From positions 4,048,001-4,112,000 of the forward strand of contig NZ_LT838813.1 in NCBI RefSeq assembly GCF_900176595.1: 64,000 nucleotides of DNA, read 5' to 3'. Position 1 is the stretch's first letter, and each line of letters begins with the position of its first letter. Of the stretch, positions 44,074 through 51,356 are shown piece after piece. The stretch is from Aquiflexum balticum DSM 16537 (GTDB lineage Bacteria; Bacteroidota; Bacteroidia; Cytophagales; Cyclobacteriaceae). A program made the translations under genes and the position numbers. The notes under the pieces are model-generated. The model did no database searches. It was not told the DNA's origin and worked only from the letters and a program-made list of their open reading frames with translations.

Positions 44074-44749
44074 TTGGTTTATTTTGATAAGTTTATTCTT
44101 TTTGAATTTTAGGGGTTGTATTATATTTCAATTTTTGAATTAAAAAGGAAAGGTAAATATTGAAGTATAAATTAATTATAATCAAAACTAGTGGGACCAA
44201 ATCCTAAGTGCCACCAATAAAATAACAAAACATAATACGAATCTTGCCTAAATGGTTGAATTTTTGAGAATAGTGCGAATTTTCAATTTGTATTTAGATA
44301 CAAGATTGAATTTAACTAGTAATCAAGATTAAGTTTGATTTCAAAGTCAGAAGTAAATCGGAGGCACATCAATTTACTTTAAAGTATAAAAAATGTTCCA
44401 ATTTTTTAAGAATTTGCCACTACCTGATTTTATCAGTCTTGAAGATGTTGCATTGGAAATCCACCAAAAGTTTGTAGTGTAAATGGATTTAAATAAAAGA
44501 AACAGTTTCAAATTGCTAATGTATAATTTTTTGGGTACGGGGAAAATTGTGGATAAATAAGTTCGATCAAGCAAAATTAGTATTACGCATTGATGAATTT
44601 CAGGTAGTTCTAAAAAAGTTGAGTCATTAATTTTACACAATATCATAAAGCTAAAAAAACATTAATGATTACCTCACAGCTTTATTTTCTTTTTTAAGGT
44701 AAGACAATTTCGATATGTTGATTTATGAAGCAAATAATAAAAAATAAAC
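44074..44749. other. Intergenic region between divergent cytochrome c and SDR genes
   Basis: A 676-bp AT-rich, non-coding stretch that must contain promoters in both directions. It holds the second copy of the 66-bp conserved element (44571-44636). I see no supported gene, tRNA or terminator. Confidence 0.6.
44571..44636 (+). promoter_or_regulatory. Conserved 66-bp upstream element, copy 2
   Basis: Ungapped match to 33408-33473 with 12 mismatches in 66. The element ends 116 nt upstream of the SDR gene ATG (44753), much farther from its gene than copy 1 (26 nt), so this transcript would have a longer leader. The shared blocks and palindrome are described under copy 1. Conservation of a non-coding stretch in front of two catabolic units is best explained by a common regulator. 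Confidence 0.6.
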
Positions 44750-44752
44750 TTG

Positions 44753-45541
44753 ATGAAAATGAAAAGTCCCGAAATGGAAAATAACAGTAAGAAAAGGGTG
44801 GTAATCACAGGCGGTGCTAGTGGCATAGGTTTGGCAATAACTGAATTATTTGCAAAAAAAGGACATTTTGTGTTCTTTCTGGATTTCAACTCTGTTGCTA
44901 GTCAACAAGTTACTTCTTCATTAAAAAAAAAAGGATGGAATGTTCAATTTATTCAGACCGATGTATCCGACTTTCAAAGTGTTAAAGAGGCTTTCAGGCA
45001 AATGCCGGAAAAAATTGATGTTTTGGTAAATAATGCCGGCATATCCCATGTAGGAAATCTGGAGGATACAACAGAAGAGGATTTTGAACGGCTTTTTCAG
45101 GTAAATGCAAAGGGTGTTTTTACCTGCTCACAAGAAGCAATATCCAAACTTAAAGCAAACGGAGGGGGAACCATAATTAACATGTGTTCCGTGGCCGCCA
45201 CTATGGGAATACCAGATCGTTTTGCTTATTCGATGACCAAAGGAGCAGTACTTGCTATGACGGTTTCCATTGCCAGGGATTATGTGACTGACCTGATCCG
45301 TTGCAATTGTATTTCACCCGGACGGGTGCATACCCCCTTTGTTGATGGTTTTCTTGCTAAAAACTATCCGGGAAAAGAAAAGGAAATGTTTGAAAAACTG
45401 GCTGCATCTCAACCCATTGGAAGGATGGGAAAACCTGAGGAAATAGCTGGATTGGTATATTATCTTGCTTCAGATGAAGCTTCATTTATTACAGGGAGTA
45501 ACTTCCCTATTGATGGGGGGTTCTTAGGGCTCAAAGTATAA
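44753..45541 (+). CDS. 2-keto-3-deoxy-L-fuconate dehydrogenase (SDR family)
   Basis: Short-chain dehydrogenase of 262 residues with nucleotide-binding TGGASGIG, the NNAG motif and catalytic YSMTK (Tyr-x-x-x-Lys). It most probably oxidises 2-keto-3-deoxy-L-fuconate to the 2,4-diketo compound with NAD+. This is supported by the C-terminal signature RCNCISPGRVHTPFVDGFLA and by the next gene, the FAH-family hydrolase that would cleave the product. The ATG at 44753 is used; the frame can be read three bases further back to a TTG. Later in-frame ATGs at 44759 and 44774 are also possible. L-fucose dehydrogenase activity is the alternative, but the SDR at 46569 is a better match for that step. Confidence 0.8.
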   Translation: MKMKSPEMENNSKKRVVITGGASGIGLAITELFAKKGHFVFFLDFNSVASQQVTSSLKKKGWNVQFIQTDVSDFQSVKEAFRQMPEKIDVLVNNAGISHVGNLEDTTEEDFERLFQVNAKGVFTCSQEAISKLKANGGGTIINMCSVAATMGIPDRFAYSMTKGAVLAMTVSIARDYVTDLIRCNCISPGRVHTPFVDGFLAKNYPGKEKEMFEKLAASQPIGRMGKPEEIAGLVYYLASDEASFITGSNFPIDGGFLGLKV

Positions 45542-45681
45542 AGACAATAGGTAATTATCAATTTTCTCTTAAAATATTCCTCGAATTTCTAGGTCATAAA
45601 TTATTTTGACAAAAGTCAAGGATACTGAAATTTATAGTATAAGAAGGATTAATAACAATAGTGAGTAATAAAAAATGAAAT

Positions 45682-46539
45682 ATGAAACTACTTAGATTTG
45701 GGGAAAAAGGAAATGAAAAACCTGGTATTGAAATAAACAAAAAATGGTTGGACTGTTCAGCTTTTGGAGAAGATTGGTCAGAGGATTTTTTTGAAAATAA
45801 GGGCTTGGAAAGACTTAAAATTTGGGTTGATTCAAACATAGATAAATTACAGGACATCGATAAGAAAACCAGATTAGCGTCCCCGATAAAAAGACCTTCA
45901 AAAATCATTTGTGTTGGTTTAAACTATTCTCTTCATGCCAAAGAAAGCGGTATGCCTTTACCTGAGGTCCCAATTCTTTTTATGAAAGCAACATCTTCTC
46001 TATGTGGACCAAATGATGCCATTATTATCCCAAAAAATTCAACTAAAACTGATTGGGAAGTGGAACTTGCTGTGGTTATCGGAAAGAAAGCCACTTATGT
46101 TAAAAAAGAAAATGCAATGGATTATGTGGCCGGTTATTGTCTCCACAATGATGTCAGTGAAAGAGATTTCCAATTACATCACGGAGGTCAATGGGTTAAA
46201 GGAAAAAGTTCAGACCATTTTGCCCCACTTGGACCTTTTTTGGTGACAAAAGATGAAATCAAAGACCCGCATAATCTGAGACTTTGGCTGAAAGTAAATG
46301 GGCAAATGATGCAGGATAGCAATACTTCTGATCTTGTATTTAATATCCCGACCCTTGTTTCTTACATCAGTCAGTACATGAGTCTGCTACCAGGGGATAT
46401 CATATCTACCGGAACTCCGTCAGGGGTTGGTTTAGGACTTAAGCCGCCTCGTTACCTAGGTCATGGTGATGAGGTAGAATTGGGTATTGATGGATTGGGA
46501 TCGGCAAAACAGCAAGCTTTGGATTTCGACAATGTCTGA
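45682..46539 (+). CDS. 2,4-diketo-3-deoxy-L-fuconate hydrolase (FAH family)
   Basis: A 285-residue fumarylacetoacetate-hydrolase-family enzyme predicted to split 2,4-diketo-3-deoxy-L-fuconate into L-lactate and pyruvate. Family motifs are KIICVGLNYSLHAKESG, metal ligands in DWEVELAVVIGK, HNDVSERDFQ and the GTPSGVGLG loop, all intact. The size matches the diketo-deoxy-sugar-acid hydrolase group, which databases often label ureidoglycolate lyase. It sits between the two fucose-pathway dehydrogenases, and lutABC lies upstream to use the lactate. The 140-nt gap before it holds two small inverted repeats (TTGAC/GTCAA and ATACT/AGTAT) of unknown meaning. Confidence 0.88.
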   Translation: MKLLRFGEKGNEKPGIEINKKWLDCSAFGEDWSEDFFENKGLERLKIWVDSNIDKLQDIDKKTRLASPIKRPSKIICVGLNYSLHAKESGMPLPEVPILFMKATSSLCGPNDAIIIPKNSTKTDWEVELAVVIGKKATYVKKENAMDYVAGYCLHNDVSERDFQLHHGGQWVKGKSSDHFAPLGPFLVTKDEIKDPHNLRLWLKVNGQMMQDSNTSDLVFNIPTLVSYISQYMSLLPGDIISTGTPSGVGLGLKPPRYLGHGDEVELGIDGLGSAKQQALDFDNV

Positions 46540-46568
46540 TTCAAAGAAATAATTAAAACCATATCAAT

Positions 46569-47357
46569 ATGGAATTGAACCTGGAAAATAAAGTGTTTCT
46601 GATTTCTGGAGGGGCCAAAGGTATTGGAGCTGCCATCAGTAGAACCATTGTACAGGAGGGGGGAATAGCAGTCATCATTGACCCATCAAAAGAAGCAGGA
46701 GCAAACCTGTTCCAAGATCTGGTATCAGAAAATAAAAAAGTCTATCATATACCATTAAGGTTATTAGAAGCTGAACATTCCAAGGAGGCTGTTGATTTAA
46801 CCGTCAGCCGCTTTGGAAGAATAGATGGTGTTGTAAACAATGCAGGTGCTAATGATGGAATCGGTTTGGAGCATGGGTCACCAGTAGCATTTAGAAAATC
46901 TGTAGAAAAGAACTTGGGGCATTATTATGATCTGGTTCACTTTGCACTACCGTTTCTAAAATCATCCAAAGGGAGTATTGTAAACATCAGCAGCAAAACT
47001 GCCATTACAGGTCAGGGGAACACAAGCGGCTATACAGCAGCTAAAGGTGCCCAACTATCCCTGACCAGAGAATGGGCGGTGGAATTATTGCCCTATGGTA
47101 TTAGGGTAAATGCGGTAATCCCTGCCGAAGTTATGACTCCCTTATACCAAAAATGGCTTGATACATTTGATCATCCAGAAGAGCAACTTAACCTGATTGA
47201 AAATAGAATTCCATTAGAGAAAAGAATGACTACTCCTCAGGAAATTGCCAATATGGTAATTTTCCTTTTATCTGACAGGTCCTCTCATACCACGGGACAA
47301 CTGCTTTATGTAGATGGAGGTTATACCCACTTAGATCGAGCCATTGGGAGAAAGTAA
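46569..47357 (+). CDS. L-fucose dehydrogenase (SDR family)
   Basis: A 262-residue short-chain dehydrogenase, predicted to oxidise L-fucose to L-fucono-lactone with NAD(P)+. It has SGGAKGIG, NNAGANDGIG, ISSKTAITGQGNTSGYTAAK (catalytic Tyr and Lys) and the substrate-loop signature VIPAEVMTPLYQKW. The C-terminal TTGQLLYVDGGYTHLDRA closely resembles characterised bacterial L-fucose dehydrogenases. It begins 29 nt after the FAH gene and precedes fucP by 46 nt. No lactonase gene accompanies it. Confidence 0.88.
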   Translation: MELNLENKVFLISGGAKGIGAAISRTIVQEGGIAVIIDPSKEAGANLFQDLVSENKKVYHIPLRLLEAEHSKEAVDLTVSRFGRIDGVVNNAGANDGIGLEHGSPVAFRKSVEKNLGHYYDLVHFALPFLKSSKGSIVNISSKTAITGQGNTSGYTAAKGAQLSLTREWAVELLPYGIRVNAVIPAEVMTPLYQKWLDTFDHPEEQLNLIENRIPLEKRMTTPQEIANMVIFLLSDRSSHTTGQLLYVDGGYTHLDRAIGRK

Positions 47358-47403
47358 ATTTTGACTCAAATTAGAATCAGTTAGTCGGAATGATAAGTGC
47401 TAA

Positions 47404-48705
47404 ATGAAAAAGAAAACCTTGATCCCAAAAAATTTACTAATCCCTTTTGCATTGATTACATCTCTTTTTGCATTGTGGGGTTTTGCGAATGATATTACCA
47501 ATCCGATGGTTGCGGCTTTTAAACGGGTATTGGAATTGAACAATGTCCAGGCATCTTTGGTACAGATGGCATTTTATGGGGGATATTTTACCATGGCACT
47601 GCCTGCGGCGATATTTATAAAAAAATATAGCTACAAGGTTGGAGTACTGATTGGATTGGGGCTGTATGCATTTGGGGCATTGTTGTTCTACCCGGCTGCA
47701 GCTTGGGAAAGTTATTTCTTTTTCCTAATGGCCTTATACATCCTCACTTTTGGTTTAGCATTTTTGGAAACTACAGCCAACCCCTATGTCCTATCCATGG
47801 GACCTGAAGAAACGGCAACCCAACGATTGAATTTTGCACAGGCTTTCAATCCTATGGGCGCTTTGGCGGGTTTGTTTGTCGCCAAAGAATACATCCTCAA
47901 TGAATTGCAATCCAATAATGTCGATGTGGATGGAAATCTGATTTATACCACGCTCGACGAAACCTCAAAAGCCATTATCCGAACCAATGACCTTTTGGTC
48001 ATCAGAAACCCCTATGTGATGTTAGGCATGGTGGTCATAGCTTTGGCTTTAGTGATCTTTATGGTCAAAATGCCGGAAAACAAATCCAAAAATGGATCAA
48101 TTGATTTTTGGCCTTCCATGAAAAGACTGTTCAAAAAACCTCAATTCGTAGAAGGAGTCGTTGCCCAGATGTTTTATGTGGGAGCCCAAATCATGGTCTG
48201 GACTTATATCTATCAATATGCTGAAACTTTGGGGATTGACAATGCTTCGGCAGTGAATTATGCCTATACGGCTTTGATCCTGTTTTTGGTGGGGAGATGG
48301 ATCTGTACTTATCTTTTACGCTACTTCTCTCCTCCTAGATTATTGCTCTATTTCTCCATATTGGCCATTTGTTTTACTTTGGGAGCCATATTTATCCAAG
48401 GCATGTTAGGACTTTATTCCCTTGTGGGTATTTCACTTTCCATGTCTTTGATGTTCCCTACCATATATGGAATAGCATTGGAAGGGCTAGGAGAAGATGG
48501 GAAATATGGTGCAGCATTTTTGGTAATGGCGATTGTGGGTGGTGCCATTATGCCGACCCTACAGGGAGTAATCCTGGATTTCGGTGGCCCTGCCTATGAC
48601 GATATCAGAATCTTAGGAGTTCCTGAGGTCAATTTTTCCTTTGTGTTGCCTATGGTTTGTTTTATAGTGGTTGGGATATTTGCACGGAGGAGGTTGTACC
48701 CATGA
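47404..48705 (+). CDS. fucP: L-fucose:H+ symporter FucP
   Basis: A 433-residue MFS permease of the FucP family with about 12 membrane spans. The first span carries the family's LFALWGFANDITNPMVAAFK signature with the Asp and Asn near the substrate site. Conserved parts also include YGGYFTMALPAAIF and LETTANPYVLSMGPEETATQ. It takes up L-fucose by proton symport, feeding the dehydrogenase encoded just upstream. It is the last gene of the 44753-48705 cluster. An insertion sequence begins about 9 bp after its stop codon, and a hairpin with a T-rich tract follows at 48749. Confidence 0.94.
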   Translation: MKKKTLIPKNLLIPFALITSLFALWGFANDITNPMVAAFKRVLELNNVQASLVQMAFYGGYFTMALPAAIFIKKYSYKVGVLIGLGLYAFGALLFYPAAAWESYFFFLMALYILTFGLAFLETTANPYVLSMGPEETATQRLNFAQAFNPMGALAGLFVAKEYILNELQSNNVDVDGNLIYTTLDETSKAIIRTNDLLVIRNPYVMLGMVVIALALVIFMVKMPENKSKNGSIDFWPSMKRLFKKPQFVEGVVAQMFYVGAQIMVWTYIYQYAETLGIDNASAVNYAYTALILFLVGRWICTYLLRYFSPPRLLLYFSILAICFTLGAIFIQGMLGLYSLVGISLSMSLMFPTIYGIALEGLGEDGKYGAAFLVMAIVGGAIMPTLQGVILDFGGPAYDDIRILGVPEVNFSFVLPMVCFIVVGIFARRRLYP

Positions 48706-48748
48706 AATTAAATTAGGCCTTCTTGGAAAATTCCTTCGGAATTGAGAG

Positions 48749-48777
48749 GTAGGGTTAAAACTAAACCCTACTTTCTT
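48749..48777 (+). terminator. Hairpin with T-rich tail after fucP
   Basis: GTAGGGTT (48749-48756) and AACCCTAC (48764-48771) form a perfect 8-bp stem with a 7-nt loop, followed by TTTCTTTTTC. It is a good rho-independent terminator for plus-strand transcription from fucP. It lies inside the proposed IS left end, so it may belong to the element or mean that the left end lies further right. Confidence 0.6.
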
Positions 48778-48915
48778 TTTCTCTTTGGTTTTCAGATGAT
48801 TTTGAAGTCAATTTTGGTACGGGAAAGTACAATTTTTTCTTTCACACATATGAAATAAGCGGGTCATTTATAGCATGGACACACTTATCCCATGAAGATG
48901 TCTCCGATTGTGTTT

Positions 48916-50259
48916 TTAGGCAGCTTTTTGTTCCGGCGGGCTTTCCGTTTCAGCTCTTCTTTTGGCTATCTTGACAGCATTGGCTGCCATTATCCCGAAA
49001 AATATCGCAAACTTCTCCCTTTTATCTCCTTTTACCCTGATTTTCCTCAGTCCGTAGAATTCTTTGTTTGTACCGAACACACCCTCCATTACTGTAGCCC
49101 TCTGTCTGGATATTTCGGAGCTGAGTATTTTTTCTGCCCTCTCATGTTTTTTGGGGCCTTTTTTGGGGAAACAGGTGAAAATCCTGTTGGCAGTACAGAA
49201 ACTCCGGTTTTTGTTTGTGGCGTAAATCCTGTCCGCCCCAAGCTGGTTTACAGGACCGAAAAATCTCCTGTGTTTGGCCACGGAAAGCTTAAGTCTTGTA
49301 CATTCGTTGAAGGCATTGAAATCAAGTTTGTCTATAAAAGTGAGTCCGTCCACCTGAAGGATATGGGCTTTGGCCCCGAACTCAACAGGCCTGTTTTCTT
49401 TTCCCCTCACAATGGGTCTAAGATAAGGTTTGTGCAGGGAAACTATTCTGTCTTTTAAAGCCGAAGGCGGATTGTCCAACAAAAACTCCTGCTGGCGGTG
49501 AACCTTTTTTATCACTGCAAACCTTGCAAAATCCTTCAATCCAAGATCTGCGCCCTTATTACTGTCGAGGATCTGCTGGAGTTGGCCGATCCCTTTACCG
49601 AGCAGATAAACGAGTGCTTTTCTTCTTCTGAGCGTTTCCCTGAAACTGTTTTTCCTTTTTCTGGAATAAGCCATATGGGCAATTCTCTGCTCCCTGAATT
49701 TAGATCTTGGTCTTTTGATTCCCAGATGGGAACAGAGTCTGAACAGCTGTTTTTCAAAAACCCACTCACAGCTTTCCCACAGCAGTTTGACATCAGTCGG
49801 AAACCGTATGTATGATTCATAACAGGTAGCGTCCATCAGCAATACGTGGGTATTGTTTACGTCACGCTTCCAGTGGCCGATAAGGACTTCCTGAAGTCTC
49901 TCCCATTCGCAGTGTTTTTCAAGATATGCCCTGACCCTGGTCATGATGGTCATGTCTTTGATCTGCTGGTTTTCGGCCAGTACTTTGCCGCAAAAATACT
50001 GTAAGGCCCAGTCTGTGTTGTAGCGCTCCAACAATTGCCTGTCACTGGTGTTGAGATAAGCCTTCAGGAACATGAGTGCAAACATTCCTTTGCCACCGAA
50101 CCAGCTTGGTGCACCTCTTCCGGAGCGTTCTTCGGGAAGGCAGGAAACCAGATCATCCCAGGGGATGGAATCATGTATCTGGCCCAACAATGAATTCTTG
50201 AAAAAATGATATTTTGGAGAATATCCGTCGAAGTCTTTGAAAAGAGGAAGCTGAATCAT
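48916..50259 (-). CDS. DDE transposase (IS5-superfamily, IS1182-like)
   Basis: Transposase of 447 residues from the ATG at 50259 (MIQLPLFKDFDGYS); the frame extends 13 codons further upstream only to a TTG. The N-terminal helical DNA-binding region shows FGGKGMFALMFLKAYLNTSD, similar to DUF772-type transposase N-termini. The catalytic domain has LLMDATCYESYIRFPTDVKL with the first Asp, GADRIYATNKNR with a second Asp, and later the ERAEK and EGVFGTNKEF segments with candidate third acidic residues. No frameshift or internal stop is visible, so it may be active. A strong hairpin (50304-50345) just upstream would shield it from outside transcription. The exact IS family needs a database match. 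Confidence 0.85.
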   Translation of the reverse strand: MIQLPLFKDFDGYSPKYHFFKNSLLGQIHDSIPWDDLVSCLPEERSGRGAPSWFGGKGMFALMFLKAYLNTSDRQLLERYNTDWALQYFCGKVLAENQQIKDMTIMTRVRAYLEKHCEWERLQEVLIGHWKRDVNNTHVLLMDATCYESYIRFPTDVKLLWESCEWVFEKQLFRLCSHLGIKRPRSKFREQRIAHMAYSRKRKNSFRETLRRRKALVYLLGKGIGQLQQILDSNKGADLGLKDFARFAVIKKVHRQQEFLLDNPPSALKDRIVSLHKPYLRPIVRGKENRPVEFGAKAHILQVDGLTFIDKLDFNAFNECTRLKLSVAKHRRFFGPVNQLGADRIYATNKNRSFCTANRIFTCFPKKGPKKHERAEKILSSEISRQRATVMEGVFGTNKEFYGLRKIRVKGDKREKFAIFFGIMAANAVKIAKRRAETESPPEQKAA

Positions 50260-50303
50260 AACTTTAATTGTATTTAAGTCTGCAACCTTAAAATACAAAA
50301 AAG

Positions 50304-50345
50304 AAAACCCCGAAAAAAGCTCAAAACAGCCAAATTCGGGGTTTT
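50304..50345. terminator. Bidirectional terminator-like hairpin upstream of the transposase
   Basis: AAAACCCCGAA (50304-50314) pairs perfectly with TTCGGGGTTTT (50335-50345) across a 20-nt loop, giving an 11-bp stem with T-runs on both strands. It lies 45 nt before the transposase ATG, inside the IS. Such hairpins in IS ends block read-in transcription and keep transposition rare. Confidence 0.65.
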
Positions 50346-50425
50346 TGTGTTATGTTTTTGTTAAGTTATTGACTGACAATCAGAGTCTTAAGGGATTCGC
50401 AAGAAGCCCTAAATTAATAATTAAA

Positions 50426-51325
50426 TCAAACATCACAAATCTCAACTCCCTGCTTTAAAGAAGCCAATTTATCGGATCTTTTGGGAACAAACTCTTGCCC
50501 CAAAAAGCCGGAATATCCGGTTTCAAGAATCGCTCTAATTATTGCGGGATAATATAATTCCTGCGTTTCATCAATTTCATTTCTACCAGGAACACCCCCA
50601 GTATGATAATGAGAAATGTATGAATGGTACTTTTTGATGGTGGAAATAACATCTCCTTCCATAATTTGCATGTGGTATATATCATAAAGAAGTTTGATAT
50701 TTTCTGAACCTACAGCCTTACATAAATCCACTCCCCAGGAGGTATGATCTGCTTGGTAGTCTTTATGTCCGGTAACTTTACTATTAAGTAGTTCCATACA
50801 TAAAATTATCCCATGTTTTTCAGCAACCGGAATAATCCTTTTCAAACCTACAGCGCAATTTTCCAAGCCTTTCCTATCGTCTAATCCGTTACGATTACCG
50901 GAAAAACAGATGATTTGCTTAAATCCCGCTTGTGCTACTTTTGGAATTAAATCTTCATAACTTTTCACCAATTCGTCATGATAATCTGGATTGTTGAAAC
51001 CCTTTTCAATTCCCATTCCAGCACCCCAAGGCATCGCTGAGGTCAACCCATATTTTTTTAAAATAGGCCACTCCTCTGGTCCAACTAATTCAATTGACTT
51101 AATACCTATTTCAACAGAGGCCTTACACAATTCTTCTAAGGGAATATCATGATAACACCAACGACATACAGAATGCTTGATCCTACCTTTCAAACTTTTT
51201 TCTAAAGTGTCCTCCATGGCCTGCAACCGATTGGAAATAGTTAAACCCAATGCACTCAATGTTGCTGAACATGCAATTGCTTTCAAGCTTTTTCGTCTGG
51301 AAAATTTAAAGTTCTGGGTTGTCAT
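50426..51325 (-). CDS. Tat-exported xylose-isomerase-like TIM-barrel protein (hydroxypyruvate isomerase type)
   Basis: A 299-residue protein with a twin-arginine leader (FKFSRRKSLKAIACSATLSA), so exported folded. The mature part is a sugar-phosphate isomerase/epimerase TIM barrel resembling hydroxypyruvate isomerase family members. It has HSVCRWCYHDIPLEELCKAS, ligand positions around ILCMELLNSKVTGHKDYQAD, and LLYDIYHMQIMEGD. Metal-binding acidic and His residues appear intact. Periplasmic members of this family in PULs have unknown substrates. It is the last gene of the SusCD operon (31 nt after GH116) and abuts the IS. Isomerisation or epimerisation of a released oxidised sugar is a guess from context. 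Confidence 0.82.
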   Translation of the reverse strand: MTTQNFKFSRRKSLKAIACSATLSALGLTISNRLQAMEDTLEKSLKGRIKHSVCRWCYHDIPLEELCKASVEIGIKSIELVGPEEWPILKKYGLTSAMPWGAGMGIEKGFNNPDYHDELVKSYEDLIPKVAQAGFKQIICFSGNRNGLDDRKGLENCAVGLKRIIPVAEKHGIILCMELLNSKVTGHKDYQADHTSWGVDLCKAVGSENIKLLYDIYHMQIMEGDVISTIKKYHSYISHYHTGGVPGRNEIDETQELYYPAIIRAILETGYSGFLGQEFVPKRSDKLASLKQGVEICDV

Positions 51326-51356
51326 GATTAAGGCTATCTAGTTTTATATCTACCAT

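Larger units (their letters stand above)
48715..50410 (-). mobile_element. Insertion sequence with imperfect terminal repeats and AAATT target duplication
   Basis: About 1.7 kb carrying one transposase. The left end reads AGGCCTTCTTGGAA and the right end, read inward, AGGGCTTCTTGCGA: 11 of 14 positions match. Both ends are flanked by AAATT (48710-48714 and 50411-50415), a likely 5-bp target duplication. The ends sit neatly in the short gap between the convergent fucP and TIM-barrel genes. The boundaries are by-eye inference. Confidence 0.55.

Noticed and set aside
44374-44646. 90-codon minus-strand frame in the intergenic region before the SDR gene
   Set aside because: It overlaps the conserved 66-bp element and has low-complexity hydrophobic content; chance frame in AT-rich DNA.
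48892-49458. 188-codon plus-strand frame opposite the transposase
   Set aside because: It is the antisense of the transposase catalytic domain; Cys/Phe/Pro-rich product typical of a shadow frame.
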